Positions 14,641-27,999 of a stretch of 64,000 bases of DNA are shown in pieces; position 1 is the first letter of the stretch; the number at the start of each line of letters is the position of its first letter. The position numbers were made by a program, and so were the translations under genes. A model generated the notes under the pieces. The model had not been told where the DNA came from, made no database searches, and saw only the letters and a list, made by a program, of their open reading frames with translations. The stretch is from Dromaius novaehollandiae. Lineage: Eukaryota; Chordata; Aves; Casuariiformes; Dromaiidae. Where the stretch lies: assembly GCF_036370855.1 (NCBI RefSeq), contig NC_088100.1, forward strand, positions 36,530,563-36,594,562, read 5' to 3'.

Positions 14641-16493
14641 GCTATCAGGAAAAGTTTATTGGCAACTGAAAGCTATTTCGTTTGCTGATCTAGTTATTCC
14701 CAGACTGGAGCAGTAGCTATGAGCCAAAGACTGCAGAAGACGGATGGGGCAGAAATGGAACCACGACAGAAATAAGCTACACAAATTGGAGGAATAGATA
14801 CATTGAAAAGGACCCCAGAACACCTCACCTTCAAAAACCTGCTTCTGAAAACACCACGCAGGAGGTATTGTGGGCTTCCAATTCCACATCATCGTTCCTT
14901 CCCAGGAGTTCTTCAGAGAGTAAGGTGGCTGTCCTTAGACTTTATACAGGGGATTGTGGGAAACACTTATGGAGCCCACAATGATTCTCCCTTGATGCAC
15001 AGACCCGTGTAATCTCACACACTGAATACAAGACTCACTCTCCCAGTGTCTTCCCTTGCAGTTAGACTTGCACCACATTCATTTGTGGAGCAGAGGAACA
15101 GCCTCACCTTCAAACAACAGATCCAGCCTGTCCTGGGATCTATCTGCAGCTGCAATTAATGATCATGTCACAGTACAGCGGTAGAGCTGCATTGCGCCCA
15201 GCAGATTTGAACTCAGAGATGCCTCTCAGTCTATGCAGCGGTCCTTCCCACAGCACTTGTCCCAGCCCATAAACGTGTTCCTTGCCCTTCTCCCATCTTC
15301 TGTACCAGAAGCTATATGGCTCAGGAGAGAAAAGTTTGGGAAGATCACATCAGCATCAAATCCAGGAATTGAACAGCTCCAGATCAAAATACAAGCCACT
15401 ACTTAGGAAAATTACCTCTACTTTTTTTCATGAACAAAAGAAAAATGGTCAGACTACATAGTTTCTGCAAGGCCTCTTTTCTAACCTTAGTTAGGAAGGG
15501 TTAAGTATGATTTTGTTTTCAAAAGTGCAATCCTGGATGCCTGCTATCGGTGTGATTGGATGAAAAAATAAGCTGAGTGAGTAAGGTGCCTACATTCCAC
15601 CTGGAAGCTATGGCACTGGCAGTTGTGACTATACCCTCAGCAACTGTCTCATCAGATTGGTGAAAGTGTGTGTGTGGTATTATCAAGCTGGTTTGACTGA
15701 CAAATTAGGCAGTACAAATGACTCTGTCTTGCAAACCACTGGTGGCAAAACTGTTGAAATATACTGCGTAATTTTGTGGCAGTTAGGTGCGATGTCAGTA
15801 GGACACTGACCCCTGTCAAGATCATCAAGGGCCACAGGGAGACAAGAGTCAGAATACACATTTGCCAGGTTCAGAGTGTAGATGGTGTTCACAGTTATTC
15901 CACCAGTCACAGACTTCAATCTACATCCTATTTGTTTGTTTGTTTTTTCTTCATGTATGTGAACTCTTGCATCTAATTCACAGGACAAAGAGAAGAGAGT
16001 GATCATCAGCTAGTACAATCCTTCCTAGTGCACCATGTGCCAGAATTGCCACTATGTGCATCTGTTTAAAATTCACAGAGAGTTCACATGGACAGAGTAA
16101 AGACTAAATCATTGTATTGCCTGGTATGCAGGCTGCATTGGTAGAACGGCTCCTTACTCATTTTGCTGAGAGATGAGTATCAAGAGCTGCTGGATGGGCA
16201 TTCAGTTCTAGGTTTTCAAATTCAGGGTTTTGGCTTGAAGCCATTGTAGATTCTGAGTCTCCAGATACAGGAATCTCACATCCACATACATCCCTCATAT
16301 GCCTTCTCTGTCCTGCACAAGAGTCCTTGGAGCATATTTACGCTGTGTTTGCCACTACCTCTCCTCTCCAGGGCAACACAAAGCAAACCGAATACACCTG
16401 AATCTGCACCACTGCCCCCGAAGTTATCCACCAGAAATCATTTCAAATTGGATTTTGACATCTTAGGACAGGGCAGTGAGGGAGAAAGGGCAG
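14641..16493. other. Unique non-coding DNA, one candidate ORF
   Basis: No repeat or gene is recognised. The stretch 15652-16006 is open in more than one frame. The minus-strand ORF at 15683-16006 (107 codons) is the only reading frame here with a plausible protein-like composition; it is listed as a finding, not annotated as a gene. Confidence 0.5.
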
Positions 16494-16528
<35 letters not shown>

Positions 16529-16529
16529 A
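16494..16529. repeat. (TAAA)9 microsatellite
   Basis: There are nine uninterrupted TAAA units. A tetranucleotide repeat this pure is likely to be length-polymorphic. Confidence 0.97.
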
Positions 16530-19309
16530 GGGTCAGCAAATCAGTCCTTTTAAGAGCACTGGTGAAATGTGCTGTCACCAGCCTTCTCTGTGGGATGTTC
16601 ACTCTACAAAATGCCAGTTAATCACTGTTGTCAGGCCTTAGTTAACCATGCCTAATTTGTCCGTAAGTATCCGCTCACTTATTATGTGAATGTACTTTAA
16701 TTCTGTGCAAGTCCCTCTAAATTAAGATTGCCTTGTGTAGTTCAAAAAATATATACAAGAAAAAGCAAAATTTAAGGTCAAGTCAGCTCAAATCACTGAA
16801 AGAGTCCTTTTAACTGCTCTTTGCCATTTGTGCTCTTGCAGCAGGTTAGTTATATACCTCATTCAGCTGGGCATCAGATATAATACCATATGACTTTCAG
16901 AACTAAGCGCAAGAGTACATCTCATTTTGACAATACCTTTTAAGCACTCTTCAAATATATCAGGTCCAGTGGAGAAATTTATACATAGTCTTTGACAAAT
17001 ACAGTGGTGAAATTCAGTGTTTTCCCAACCCTTTGTAAATAAGTGCAAGAGACAATCATCAGCTGTTAACCAAAAAGTATTTACCCCATTCTGCCTTGTC
17101 ACTTCAATGAGCTGTTTGGTTTTGACGCACCTTTAGCATGAACGATACAAGCCTCAAATCTTAGAATAATCATTGTCACCCACAGAAAACTGAGCTCAGA
17201 TGACAAAATGCTCACAACCATACCTTAATCCAATATCACTAAAAAACCCTATTAGTTTGGTTTCCTATCCTCTTATTTCTGGCAAATCTGTCCATCAAAT
17301 TTCAACTGCTGCTCAATGTTCTCTTCACTATGTTATGAGCAGCACGACACGGGAGCTGTCATTTGTCTTTCATTTCTAGACTGTATTACAGATGTTATGT
17401 GATTACAGGAGATCAAGTGGGTGAAATCCTGTTTCATTTCCCCAGAGGCTACAGATCATCCTTACGTAAGTTGTGACAGCTTTCAAGTGCTCCTCCTGTT
17501 GTTGGCTTTCATCTCATGCTTTAAATGGATTTTCCTTGTCTCTTAGATGAGCATGCCCATGGATGCCCTGTGTGAGGGCGCTGTTTTTGCCTATCTGCCT
17601 GACAGCCAAAATGCGACAGGTAGAATTCATATTGGATTCACTGGGTGCATATTTTAGACACCTTGCAAAATGCTTACGATGTTGCACAAATTTGGTGAAA
17701 TTCTGACAGCACATGTCAGCAAGCCTTTAATTCATCCAAAAAAACATGTCAGTGCAACAAATCTGATCCAGGGGGAAACAAAAGCCAAACAGCAAAACTG
17801 TTTCTGCCTTAATACACTCTCATGGGAAGGAGCACTTTCTGATCTGTTCGCAAAGTCTTCAGCTCAGGGAGACAGAGAAAACAAAGCCTTTGGAAACTGG
17901 TCCCACTCATCACCTGAATCCAAATATGACCATACACTGTGGCTGCCTGCCCAGCTCCCGGCCTCACTGCCCAACTCACTTTCTTCTTCCGTTTCACACC
18001 ATCCAAGCCAACGAGAGATTTAACTGGGGTATATGCAGGGAAGAGGCTGTCTCCCCCCGCAAGACACCAGCTCTACAGCAAATGGCAGGGAAGTGGCCCA
18101 ACTTTGGGGCAGGTCCTGTCACTGTACCTGCCCCTGGGAGGGCATAGGGCCCCCTTGGGTCACTCCATCTGGTTCGTCTGTGGGTTCAAGAGCATGGGGG
18201 TGGGGGGGCTAGGTCATTGCTATCTAATAAAATCTGCTAATTAAGTGAATTACATCAACGCAAAAACAGCATCAAAGAAAGAAATACCAGCCTTTCCACA
18301 CCAAAGTAAATTTGGACTTGAACCAAGAGCCAAATAATTTCCACAGAAGTCATCTGAATTTGCACTTGAAAAGACTGTAAGACCAGCTTTCTAGACACAT
18401 CTATGAAATATGATCACTATTTCTACAAACATAACTGAGTTATTATCAGTGTGGACTCTTTTCAGAGATACAGCTGAATTGGGGGACAGCACATTTCAGT
18501 TCTATCTGGAAATGTCATTGTGTTTAAAATTGCATATCCAGAGGTGATATTTAAATATTTGACCCTTAGAGCAGGATTCATTCCATCTAACATTAAACAT
18601 CCTCAGACACCTGCCAGTCAGTGTTGGATTCTCTTCGGAAGTAATGAAGGAAGATAGGCAGTTTGAGGATGCTATTCATTTGACCTATTTTAAATTTTCA
18701 CCTAAACATCAAAATAATAATAATGTAGACATCTGCATTTGGTTTATATATGTTTAAGTGCATTCCACTTTTATACTATGTTTAAAACTTTATAGTATTA
18801 TACTATACATATATATAGATAGTATACTATTATACTATTATTAAAAGTATTATCCCAGTCCTTGCCTAGGTTGTTAACACTTCCAAAAGGATCTGGAAAT
18901 AATTTGGCCATTCCCAGTGCGCAATTGAGATAAAGTCATACTACCATTTCAGAAGTAGGGAAGGGATGAAAGTTTAGCTTTCTGGATGCAAAGAACTACC
19001 TGCCAGAAAATAGTCTCTGGCCTATTTTCTTTTACTAGGATAGTACTAGTGAGAGAGTGCAAAACTTCACAAATGTGGTTTAAGCTGCTGTTTTTTCACT
19101 CTATAACAGCGACAGTCTCAGAGCATACAAATGAACATGAGAAAAGCCTTCCTGAGGTGCACCTAGCCCTGTACTCTGTCTCTGAGAGTGGCAACAGGAG
19201 AAGTTATTTAGAGAGAGCACAGGAGCCTGGCCACTTTCTGAGGTCCATTCCCACATATTCCTTCACCACCACCACCGCCAATTACAGGTAATCCTGCCCA
19301 CTCCCTTTG
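16530..19309. other. Unique non-coding DNA
   Basis: No interspersed repeat is recognised. Overlapping ORFs of 85-117 codons at 17.67-18.24 kb coincide with a locally GC-richer stretch and have no domain signature. An AT-rich imperfect palindrome lies at 18.77-18.85 kb. Confidence 0.55.
18770..18845. repeat. AT-rich imperfect palindrome
   Basis: Repeated TATACTAT and ATAGTATA words flank a short ATATATATAGAT centre. The two sides can pair imperfectly into a long AT hairpin. It may be a decayed TA microsatellite; no function is implied. Confidence 0.7.
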
Positions 19310-19795
19310 GTATTTGTTCATGGCCCTGTGGCCATATCTGTTTTTGTCTAATTCCTTTTTGAAGCTGTTGATACCGTCTGCCTCCACTAACTCCTGCAGC
19401 AATGACTTCCAGGTCACTCCTTGCTGCATAAAGACATAATTTCTTTTATGTGCTTTAAACTATCTTTCCACTAGTTTCAGTGACTTCCCCAAGTTCTTGT
19501 ACTGAGGGAAGACAACACTTCTGCATTAGCCACATTTTGTAAACCTCAGCTATATGTTCTACCAGCCTTCTTCTCCCCAAACTGAAGTCCCAGCTTTTCT
19601 AGCTGCTTCATCCCCTTAATCATTTTAGCTACCTTTCCCTGTACTTTTTCTTAAGTCCACTCTGTCCTTTTTGGCATGCAAACCTGAAAACTGCACACAG
19701 TAATCAAGTTATGGGTGCACTAAGGTTTTGTATAGCCGCAAAATGATGTTTTCTCTTTTGCTTTCAATACCTGATGATACCTAGTGCTTTAGGAT
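19310..19795 (-). mobile_element. CR1 LINE 3'-region fragment
   Basis: The plus strand follows the complement of an old amniote CR1 3' region in order. It reads 'ctttttgaagctgttgatac', then 'gcctccactaactcctgcag', the segment ending in a variant of 'agttcttgtactgaggg', then 'cttctccccaaactgaag tc', then 'aactgcacacagtaatcaag' followed by 'gtgcactaaggttttgtata'. These blocks are collinear over about 480 bp. The element lies on the minus strand, is 5'-truncated and strongly diverged, and has no ORF. Confidence 0.8.
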
Positions 19796-22118
19796 AAGAG
19801 AGGAACGATCATTATCCTACCTCAGACTTAGAGCTGACAGCTTGAAAACAGCTCCATAAGTCTTAATTATTCATTCTGTTATATTTTGGGATATTTCATG
19901 ATCCAGAAGCGCACAGGGAGCCTGTCCTTTAGCAATATCTATTTGTGCCACTTTAAAGGAATCTATCCTGCTTATGAATTTTGTAGGAGTTTATGAACCC
20001 CTGCAGTCCTGAATCAAACAACCAGCTGAAGTTTGGAAATTAAGCCCATCTTCTTTTCTTCTGTTTTTATTATATTTATGGTCATTTAGGATAACATGCT
20101 TGACTTTGCAAATGAAATGAGATATGTGGCTCAGCAGACCGATGGCAACTCAGCATGCCTCGATAACCCAGTCCCTTTAGGCTGTGCAACCTGTCCAAGT
20201 TTGGAGAGCTTGTCAGTGACAAAGAAAATGATTAGCCTCTTGCAGCACTTTATGCAGAGCCCATTGCTCACAGAAGCAACTGCCTTTTGCATTTTTGGCT
20301 CTAAAAATGTTCAGCTTTCTTTGATCTAAACCTAAGACCTACTGAATAAGTATATCTGGCTGATGCTTCATAATGTTTGTATAGGACGGAAAGTTCAAGA
20401 AGAAAAGTAAAAGCGTGTCTGAAAAGATTTAAGGGTTTGTATGTATGCATATATGCATGTATATGCAAATGCAAAGGGATACGAAATTTTGAAAATGTGG
20501 ATTTTTGATAACCTGTTTTCTTGGCAGCAAAAATATTTTTGTTTACAGGTCTTAAAGGACACATATCATTGAAAGTCACAGTAGTAATAAGAAGCCTAGG
20601 GCGAACAAAGTATGTGTCAGCCCTGAAGGAAAATAAAATTATTCACAAGCAAAGGAAACAGTTAAGTCAGCATTTATGTACAAAATCTTGGAAGGTGTTA
20701 TTTCCTTCAGATTTCATCACAATTGGGGAACCAGGAATTAAAACTGACAATATACATTTCTATTACTATCTAATTTTTCAGAAATTAGTTAAATAATGAT
20801 GGTTTTCCATTTGAGACTGCTTTTGTAGTGCTACACTAATTATTTAACCTACATAGGCATTGAGCATTCCCCTCATCAATATTGATGTTGAATTTCTGTT
20901 ACAAAAGTGCCAGTTTGTATCGTGTGTTTCAAAAGCAAATGTACATGCACTTGTTTCAGGATTCCTTTTTTACATTCAGTGGCTGCAGGCCAAGTATAAA
21001 TAAATTAATCAGGTTATTACCTTAGACCGGGCTATGAATTACTACTCTACACAGAGAGCAGAACATCTAAAACTTGCCCTTATGACCTGCAGAATGGCTA
21101 AAGAATTGGCACAGAAACACGGCATTACGCAGGCACCTTGTCCAACAGCTTTGAAAGTCAGCCAGTGGAGCAGAGCACAGCACATGCCTGATCAAGTCAG
21201 GCTGAAATATTTTAACACAAGTGCCTCAGTGGAGGCCTTCGCCCTCTGGTCTGACCTTTGTGCCTTACATAGCAACTGTCTCCAGTGCCTGGTCCATCCA
21301 ATCCATAGGCAGAAGCATAAGTGACTAATGCTGTATAAATAATGCAAATGTCATTCCTCATATGTCAGACATTTTTGATCAAGGTAAAGTTAAGGGGGAT
21401 ATTTTGGGCAATTATGCATTGTCAAAACATAATGAACCTGTTTAAAAATCAAAGCTCAAAATGAGCCACTCCAAACAAGCCCGCTAAAAGAGTCAAAGGC
21501 TTAGTACGAATTAATCGTGTTTGGCATCCTAGCAGCATGGCCAGTGCAAGCACTGATTCAACCTGTTGCTATGGGCTTGAAAGCTGATTTGGTAGCAGGA
21601 CACGAACAAAAGCTGGAAAGGGATGGTGTCTGGTGCTGGGAACGAACCCTATGTCACTGGCAGAGAAAAATGTAATGAGTGGGCTGAATAATAAATCAGA
21701 TGTGTGGTCATAAAGCACCACTCACACTTTGGGGCGGAGAAGACATAACACAGAGCAGCTTCTGGAAGAGCCATGCGTGAGGGTGGTGTGGCCAGAGCAG
21801 CATCCCCCAGCTCACGGGGAGGTGTCTCCTCTGCATGGCTCGCTGGGCAGCATACGGGGAGCTCAGCTTACTTTGCAAGTGGGAAAGGAACTGACGGTTT
21901 GGTCCACGCTGTGGCGGACAAATGAGTGAACTTTTGCCTTAAACATTTCTTGGTACATAAGGTGCAAGCAAACCATAACCCCGAACAAGCCATCTGTCCC
22001 CAGTGGAAACAGGACTAAGCTGCTGCGATCCCCGAAATGGTCTCCCTGCGACCACCCAGGACACACCGAGCCTGCGCTGAACCAGATCACGATCAGGCAG
22101 AGACTTTGTGACCTGGAC
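19796..22118. other. Unique non-coding DNA, GC-richer at its right end
   Basis: No gene is recognised. ORFs of 66-96 codons are present (for example 21034-21324 plus) without domain signatures. From about 21.73 kb to the LTR-like segment the sequence is clearly GC-richer and has several CpGs. This part could belong to the same retroviral insertion or be independent; I cannot assign it. Confidence 0.5.
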
Positions 22119-22565
22119 TGTAAATTATTGTCCGTTTTTAGCACAACTTCTATAAAACTTGCTTAGCATGAGTAGCTAAATTTGCTGAAGCCTTAGGCCG
22201 CACTCCCTAGTTCAGTGAGAAAGGGCCCCAGAGCTGCTGCAGGCGGGAATGATAAGGGAGTTACCAGCAATTTGCATTCCTGTGCACTGCTGAAACAGTG
22301 CTAATTGCTGGAGTTACCACCTCTTTGTCAGGACCTTGAGAGCTAATGGCTGGACCCAAGAATGGAGACACACCTGTCAGCAGAAACGGCAACAGTAAAC
22401 GGCCTACCTAGGGACAGTGATGAGACCCAATAAGGAGCAGGAGACCCCAGACCTAAAAATTACTATTGGTCTGAACTACCACGTGAGGGGTGGGAAACTT
22501 AATTTGAAAAAGCTATAATTGCCCAGGGATTTCTTTGTTCGGGGTCCCTCGTCGGAGGCACCCAA

Positions 22566-22705
22566 CTCGAGCTGTAACTACTGCACGCGTGTCATTACAA
22601 TTTATTTATTTAATTTGCCTTGATTTGGCTCCAAACTTTTCAGCGGGAACCTAGGGTCGGACCCTGCTCAAGTTGTAATTACCGCACGCGCATCGCTAAA
22701 ATTTA
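22566..22705 (+). repeat. Two 39-bp direct repeats inside the LTR-like segment
   Basis: Copy 1 is 22566-22604 and copy 2 is 22667-22705. They agree at 30 of 39 positions by hand alignment, and eight of the nine differences are transitions. Both contain a CpG-rich GCACGCG core and end in ATTTA. The spacing is 101 bp. Transition bias at CpG-rich sites suggests an old duplication decaying by deamination. Confidence 0.85.
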
Positions 22706-22758
22706 CACCCAGGGTGAAGAGGACGAACGGGACGCCGCTGGATCCACGGGTGGTGATA

Positions 22759-22817
22759 TCTCTCTCTCTCTCCCTCTCCCTCTCTCTCTCCTCCCCTTCG
22801 CCTTCCCCACCTTTTCT
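22759..22817 (+). repeat. CT-rich polypyrimidine tract
   Basis: This is an almost pure TC/CCT run, including (TC)6 and CTCCC units, within the LTR-like segment between the duplicated motif and the AATAAA signal. Pyrimidine tracts in this position occur in some avian ERV LTRs. Confidence 0.85.
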
Positions 22818-22902
22818 CCCCACTTCGTGGAAAATAAAGTTAAAAGGTTGTACAATATTTGACCAGATTTAGCATCTTAATCTCGTCCTTGGGATCGTAA
22901 CG

Positions 22903-25900
22903 AAACCCCCCCGATACTGGATCGGGACACACGCTAGGAAAATATTTGTTTGCAAAGAGGGGCAGGACCTAAACCTGGAATCCGGAAGCATCTTATGAAG
23001 TCCAGGGAGCATCAAAGTGTGAGGGAAGGATAACAGGGCTGTGAAGGATAACAGAATGTTATTACAGAACATTTATTAATAATTTTGCTTTTCTTTCTGC
23101 TTAAACGTTCTGAAAGACTGCACGCTCTGTGCTGGTCAAAATCACAAGACCTTGAAAGTCTGATTTACTACAGCACCAAAACACAGGTTCGGCAGTTTTA
23201 AATGATAACTTTCAATTAGTTTGAAACTGAAGTATATTTGATTCCAGCTTTAGATATTTTAAGTCGTACACAAGTAAATGTATAAGTGATTTACCTTATA
23301 TTGCTTTTATGATACAGAACAATAGTTGTGCACAGCACTTTGATATATTAAATGAACGGTTCCTGCCTTATTATTTTATGCTGTAAAATGAAATATATGT
23401 ATATTATATATATATATGTATGCATATAACTTTAAACACACAGTTTCCAGTGCTGACAGCACAGAACTAATGAAGTCAGTTTTCCTCCTGCTTAAAACAG
23501 CTGTCAGCTTTGGCTGTTCTGAAAGAATCAAGCAGAATTCTGACAAAATCAGATAGAAAGTTGCTGCTAATGATAACAAACTGAAGTCCTCACTGGGGGA
23601 AGCAAATATGTCAACTAAAAAAATAATTTCTCAATCCTTCTGAATGGGTTGCTAAAGACAATCTCAGTCAATTAAACAAACCATTCTTCAGTTACATGAC
23701 AGATAGCTCAGCATGGGCGCAGCTTGCCTTGGCCCTCACATTACAGCACAGTCTGTTTTCCAAGACAGGGTAGATAGAAACATACACACATTATACCAGC
23801 TGCCTTCACTAAATGAATACAAAGTAGGCAAAGACACTGAAAGAGCCAGAGGAACCTGATTAGATATTAATAGCTTAGGTCAGGTTACCTTGAAGCTTTC
23901 CTTCCACCATGCAATACAGGAAACTTATGCATTTCCTCACAGAAGGAAGCTGCATTTGATGGGTGAAATATATTCTGTGTGTTCTCATCCTGCCTAAAAT
24001 ACCATGTGTTGCAGTTCTGCTTGATTACTTCCTAGCTGGACTCTTACTAAGCTGCTGTGAAGAACAACCAAGACCTGGGTTCCTACATGTCCCTTTGCAT
24101 CAGAAGTGGGTGGTGGGCTCTTTCTCTCATCAGCATGTCTTGCACTTTTCCTGGTGACTTAGGCTTAGAAAATGATTTTTTTACCTGCATTAAGAATGGC
24201 AAGGCTATGGGCATTAGCAGCAGATCTTGAAGGCAGTCCACCTATGGGAAAAACATGTTGACATAAAGGGGAGAAGGGAAACATGCACAGATCCTAACTT
24301 TGAGCTTCCCACTGAGGTAAAAGGTTAGCTTAGGTAAGGCTTAGGCTAAATCACTTCTACAGGTGTTTCCAGACAGTGATTCAGAGCATTAGGCTCCAGC
24401 TCTTTACATGTTTAGGGTGTGCTTATTTGGCCACCAACCATAGTGGGAGTTTTGGGAAACCATCCTCCTAAATCTGGTGCCCAGGCATGGTTCCTAACAC
24501 TGGTAGTAGCAAACATCTTCAGTAGTTTCAGACTTCACATGTACTCTCCATGGGACTGTGATCAAACTGCAGAGAGCTCTCCTTTACCTAACGAGGGGAA
24601 GGAAACTACTTTTGGGCTCAGTAATTTGGGTCCATTCATTTCAACACCATTGTCATCTCTCTTGCCGCTCAGGAAAAAGTGGAATTCCAAAGAAATTGCA
24701 TATTTTTAATCAACCCAGAATATTTTTTCAGAACTTTTACTGGAGTCCATGCAATAGGAATTGCTAATCATCTGTTGCATGTCAGAAGATCCTCCCAGAA
24801 TATTTTCAAAAATAATCATTTCAAGGTGCCTGAAAAAGTAATACAGTTTGAACATCCCTTTCCAAGCACATGCTGTGCTTCTTTAGATGTAATTTTTTTT
24901 TTAGATGTTAGTTCAAGCTAATTTTGTTTCTATATCACAAGCTCCCTAAGTCTTCTAAAAAATGCCCTTATCGAAAATTATCCAAACTTTCTTCATTCAG
25001 AGCACTCACTGGGCACATTAACTTGTCAAATATGTCTATACAACACAATGTCACACCATATGGAGATACCCAAACCAGCTCCAAACCAGTGAAGGCACCC
25101 ACTGCTGTTAGCATTGTTCTCTACTCAGGGCTAAAGTATCCAGCCTTGCAAGTGGCCTCATTGCTCTGCTGCAAGGCTGCCACTCTGGCCCTGTTTCCCA
25201 AACTAGACCATTCATTAAATCATGCTACAGTCATACGCCTTACCCCCAAATTTCAAAGCAGTATTTTTTCCTCCTGTGGAGATGAAAGAAAGGGGAACTA
25301 CCAGAATCCTGCAAAAAATACTAGGCCCAGGTTCATTTAGAGAAAGTAGTGAGTACAGACAACAAATCCCATGGCAACAGCTTCAAGGCAAGCATGGCAT
25401 CTGGCATCTCTGGGTCCTAGGGTCGTGAGGGCTTCTTCCTTTTTCACATGCAGAGGCACAGACGAGGGATTCAGGCAGTGACACGATGGTAAAGCTGTGC
25501 TGCAATAAGAAAACACGACTGCAAGGCATAAACTAACACCAGAGTCAATAACATTAGATTATATTCAGAAACACTAACTTTAGCCAGCTGAAAATTAGAC
25601 AATGAGTCTAAGGTAGTTGTCTAAGCTCCCTCTTTCAGGGGAATAGTTGGGTTTCTTCTGGCCTAAGATTCATCCCATCCTAAAGTAAGTTTCTAAAGTA
25701 AATGGAGTGAATCACTGTCCATCTCTCTTTACATCAACTAGAGAGAGAGCCTGAGAAATACTGAAGCAGGCACTAGATGACTAGGTGGCTCAAGTTATAT
25801 GAGATGGACATATGAAAGGAAACCGGCTCCGTAGATCAACTATTCCCTTATTCTTCCCTGGTAAGGACTGCCACATCTTTCAGATCCCTATCACATGGGT

Positions 25901-27999
25901 TCCCCTAAGATCCAAGATAAAAAAACTCTGGATACAGGTTTCCTTCAGCATTAGGGAGCATCGGAGCCAGACAAAGTCACTTATTCAAAATCCTTTCACT
26001 TAAACCTCTTTCAGTGTTTTCTGAGGATGTGGAGCTGACAAAGGTTTTTTATCTGCATTTTTTTCCACCTAATTTCTATTCCCCTCTGGTAAAATTTTAC
26101 AAGGCCATTAATCAAATCTAAATTTAAATAAAAATCCTATTGCATTATCTTTTATTGTTGGTACTATTGCTCTCCTAATGCTGAATAATGTTAATGATGT
26201 GCTTATGTGCAACCAAAAGATAAATTAAAAAACATTTCATAATGGAACTTCTTGTTTCACATTGAACCTAGGACAAATTTTGCTAGATTAGGTCTGGCCT
26301 GATATATTTCATTGCAAAATAATTCAAATTTTCTTTTTTATTTGCTATAAATAAACCGATTTGCAACTGAATTTGAAACAGGATACTAAACAAACTATAG
26401 CCACATATATATACACACATATATCTATAACCTAGTTATTTATACATACATGAAGCAGATAGAACACCTATGCATATCAATCATTTTGGAAATAATTTAT
26501 ACATTTTGAGCAGATGTGCTGCATTTTTCAACACGAGGTCTAATTCTAAGGAGTGTCATCCCCCTATATCAGGGCAGTCAGCATATTGCCAGTGCAGCTC
26601 TTTTACCTCTTCGCTTTCATCCACTTTTACATGCTTTTTGTCTTTGCTTTTGATCCTAATAGCCCTGAGATCAATCACAAAATTCCTGCTGGGAGCAGAA
26701 GGAGATGCTATCTTTGTGATGTCTAAATCCAGTATTTGCCACCATTCTTCTTTTACACATCAGCTGCGGACAGGTGTCTGCTCTTCTGACTAGTTAGTTT
26801 TAGATCTTTCACTGTTTAGGTCTTTCACCATTTAAAACAAAGAAGAAAAGTATACAAAGATGAAAAACTTCAAATAATGATGCCTATTTCTGTTATTAAC
26901 TTCCTAGAAGTTTTGCACAGCTTATTTTCTAATCTTATTTCATATATTCACTGTTGCACTATCGGTTTAGCTACAAAAAACCCACAGGACTAGAAGGTCA
27001 GTTTCTCCATATTTTTTCACAAGAGCTGAGCAAGCAAAGTTCATGTTCCCTGGATGCTTGTGGGTTTTCAGAGTGCATAAAATAAACCCACCTATAAAAA
27101 TGCATCAATATGGCTATAAAAAGATACCAATTTCAGCCACTCAGAGAGGAAAAACTGACTTGAAGATCTGCAGGTTGTCAATAGGTCTATACGGAAAGTT
27201 TCCTTCTGTCATACGGCTCCTTTGTTGCAGTACTGTGATGATTCCTCTTGAGAAATAGATTTCTCATAGTCTTCACACAGGGTAGAAGAAATTCCCTTCT
27301 AATACCAGCTCACTAGGAGGAAAATAATTAAAAACTATGTGCATTCTCATATCGTTTTTATTGTCAAAGGATGCTTGGTACACAAAGATTGCTCATCTCA
27401 CTAAACATACTTGTAAAATCACTTTAATAATGAACACTTGCCACTGAATATTATTTTTAATCCAATTAAGACTGATGGTGGATGAAAGAGCAGCAAGGTA
27501 AATAACATTTTAATCAAAACAATTGTTGTAACTGATCTCTATTCTACTACTACTTCCACTGATATGGAAAATGAAAATTATTTCTCTGGTATTTCTACAC
27601 CTAAATTTTAAGACCACCATTTTATGACACAAAACAGAAATCTTTTCACTTGGTGTTTTTTGAATCAGCTTTAACTTTTGTTGGAAAACAGATGCCGTAA
27701 GAAACACAAACATTTTAACTACCTTTTCTATTGGCCTGGTAAATTAGCATGCAATTCACTGATCTTTTTAAGTTCCTAAGTTATCACAGAGTTAAAGGTA
27801 CTTCTGAACATGACAGTCCATATGTGTGAATACATATGGCCTAAACTTCCAGATACAAAATATTGTTCTTCTGCAGTTACCCTCAGGATTTCTACAGATT
27901 TCATTAGGCATTGCTTAGACCAGGATTGTTGCCAGCAAAGAACTGCTAGACAATCAGCAATGAAGCTAATCTGCGGCTGCGAATTTTATACAATTTGGA
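22903..27999. other. Unique non-coding DNA
   Basis: No gene and no interspersed repeat is recognised. A short TA-rich tract occurs at 23393-23425 and another ATAT/ACAC tract at 26401-26430. The 138-codon ORF at 24924-25340 (plus) has no recognisable domain and looks like chance. Confidence 0.55.

Larger units (their letters stand above)
22119..22902 (+). mobile_element. Endogenous retrovirus LTR-like segment (probable solo LTR)
   Basis: What is seen: a TG start (TGTAAATTATTG), a TATA-like TATAAT at 22514-22519, a GGGGTCCCTCGTCGGAGG block shortly downstream like the start of a retroviral R/U5, a long CT-rich tract, an AATAAA at 22833-22838, and an end candidate near GGATCGTAACG. This order on the plus strand fits U3-R-U5 of an avian ERV LTR of about 780 bp. 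A 39-bp segment (22566-22604) is repeated at 22667-22705. No convincing primer-binding site, gag, pol or env follows, which favours a solo LTR. No target-site duplication was identified, so both boundaries are approximate and the ERV class is not assigned. Confidence 0.55.

Noticed and set aside
24924..25340. 138-codon plus-strand ORF
   Set aside because: It has no recognisable domain, is flanked by overlapping ORFs in other frames, and its length is within chance expectation for 64 kb.
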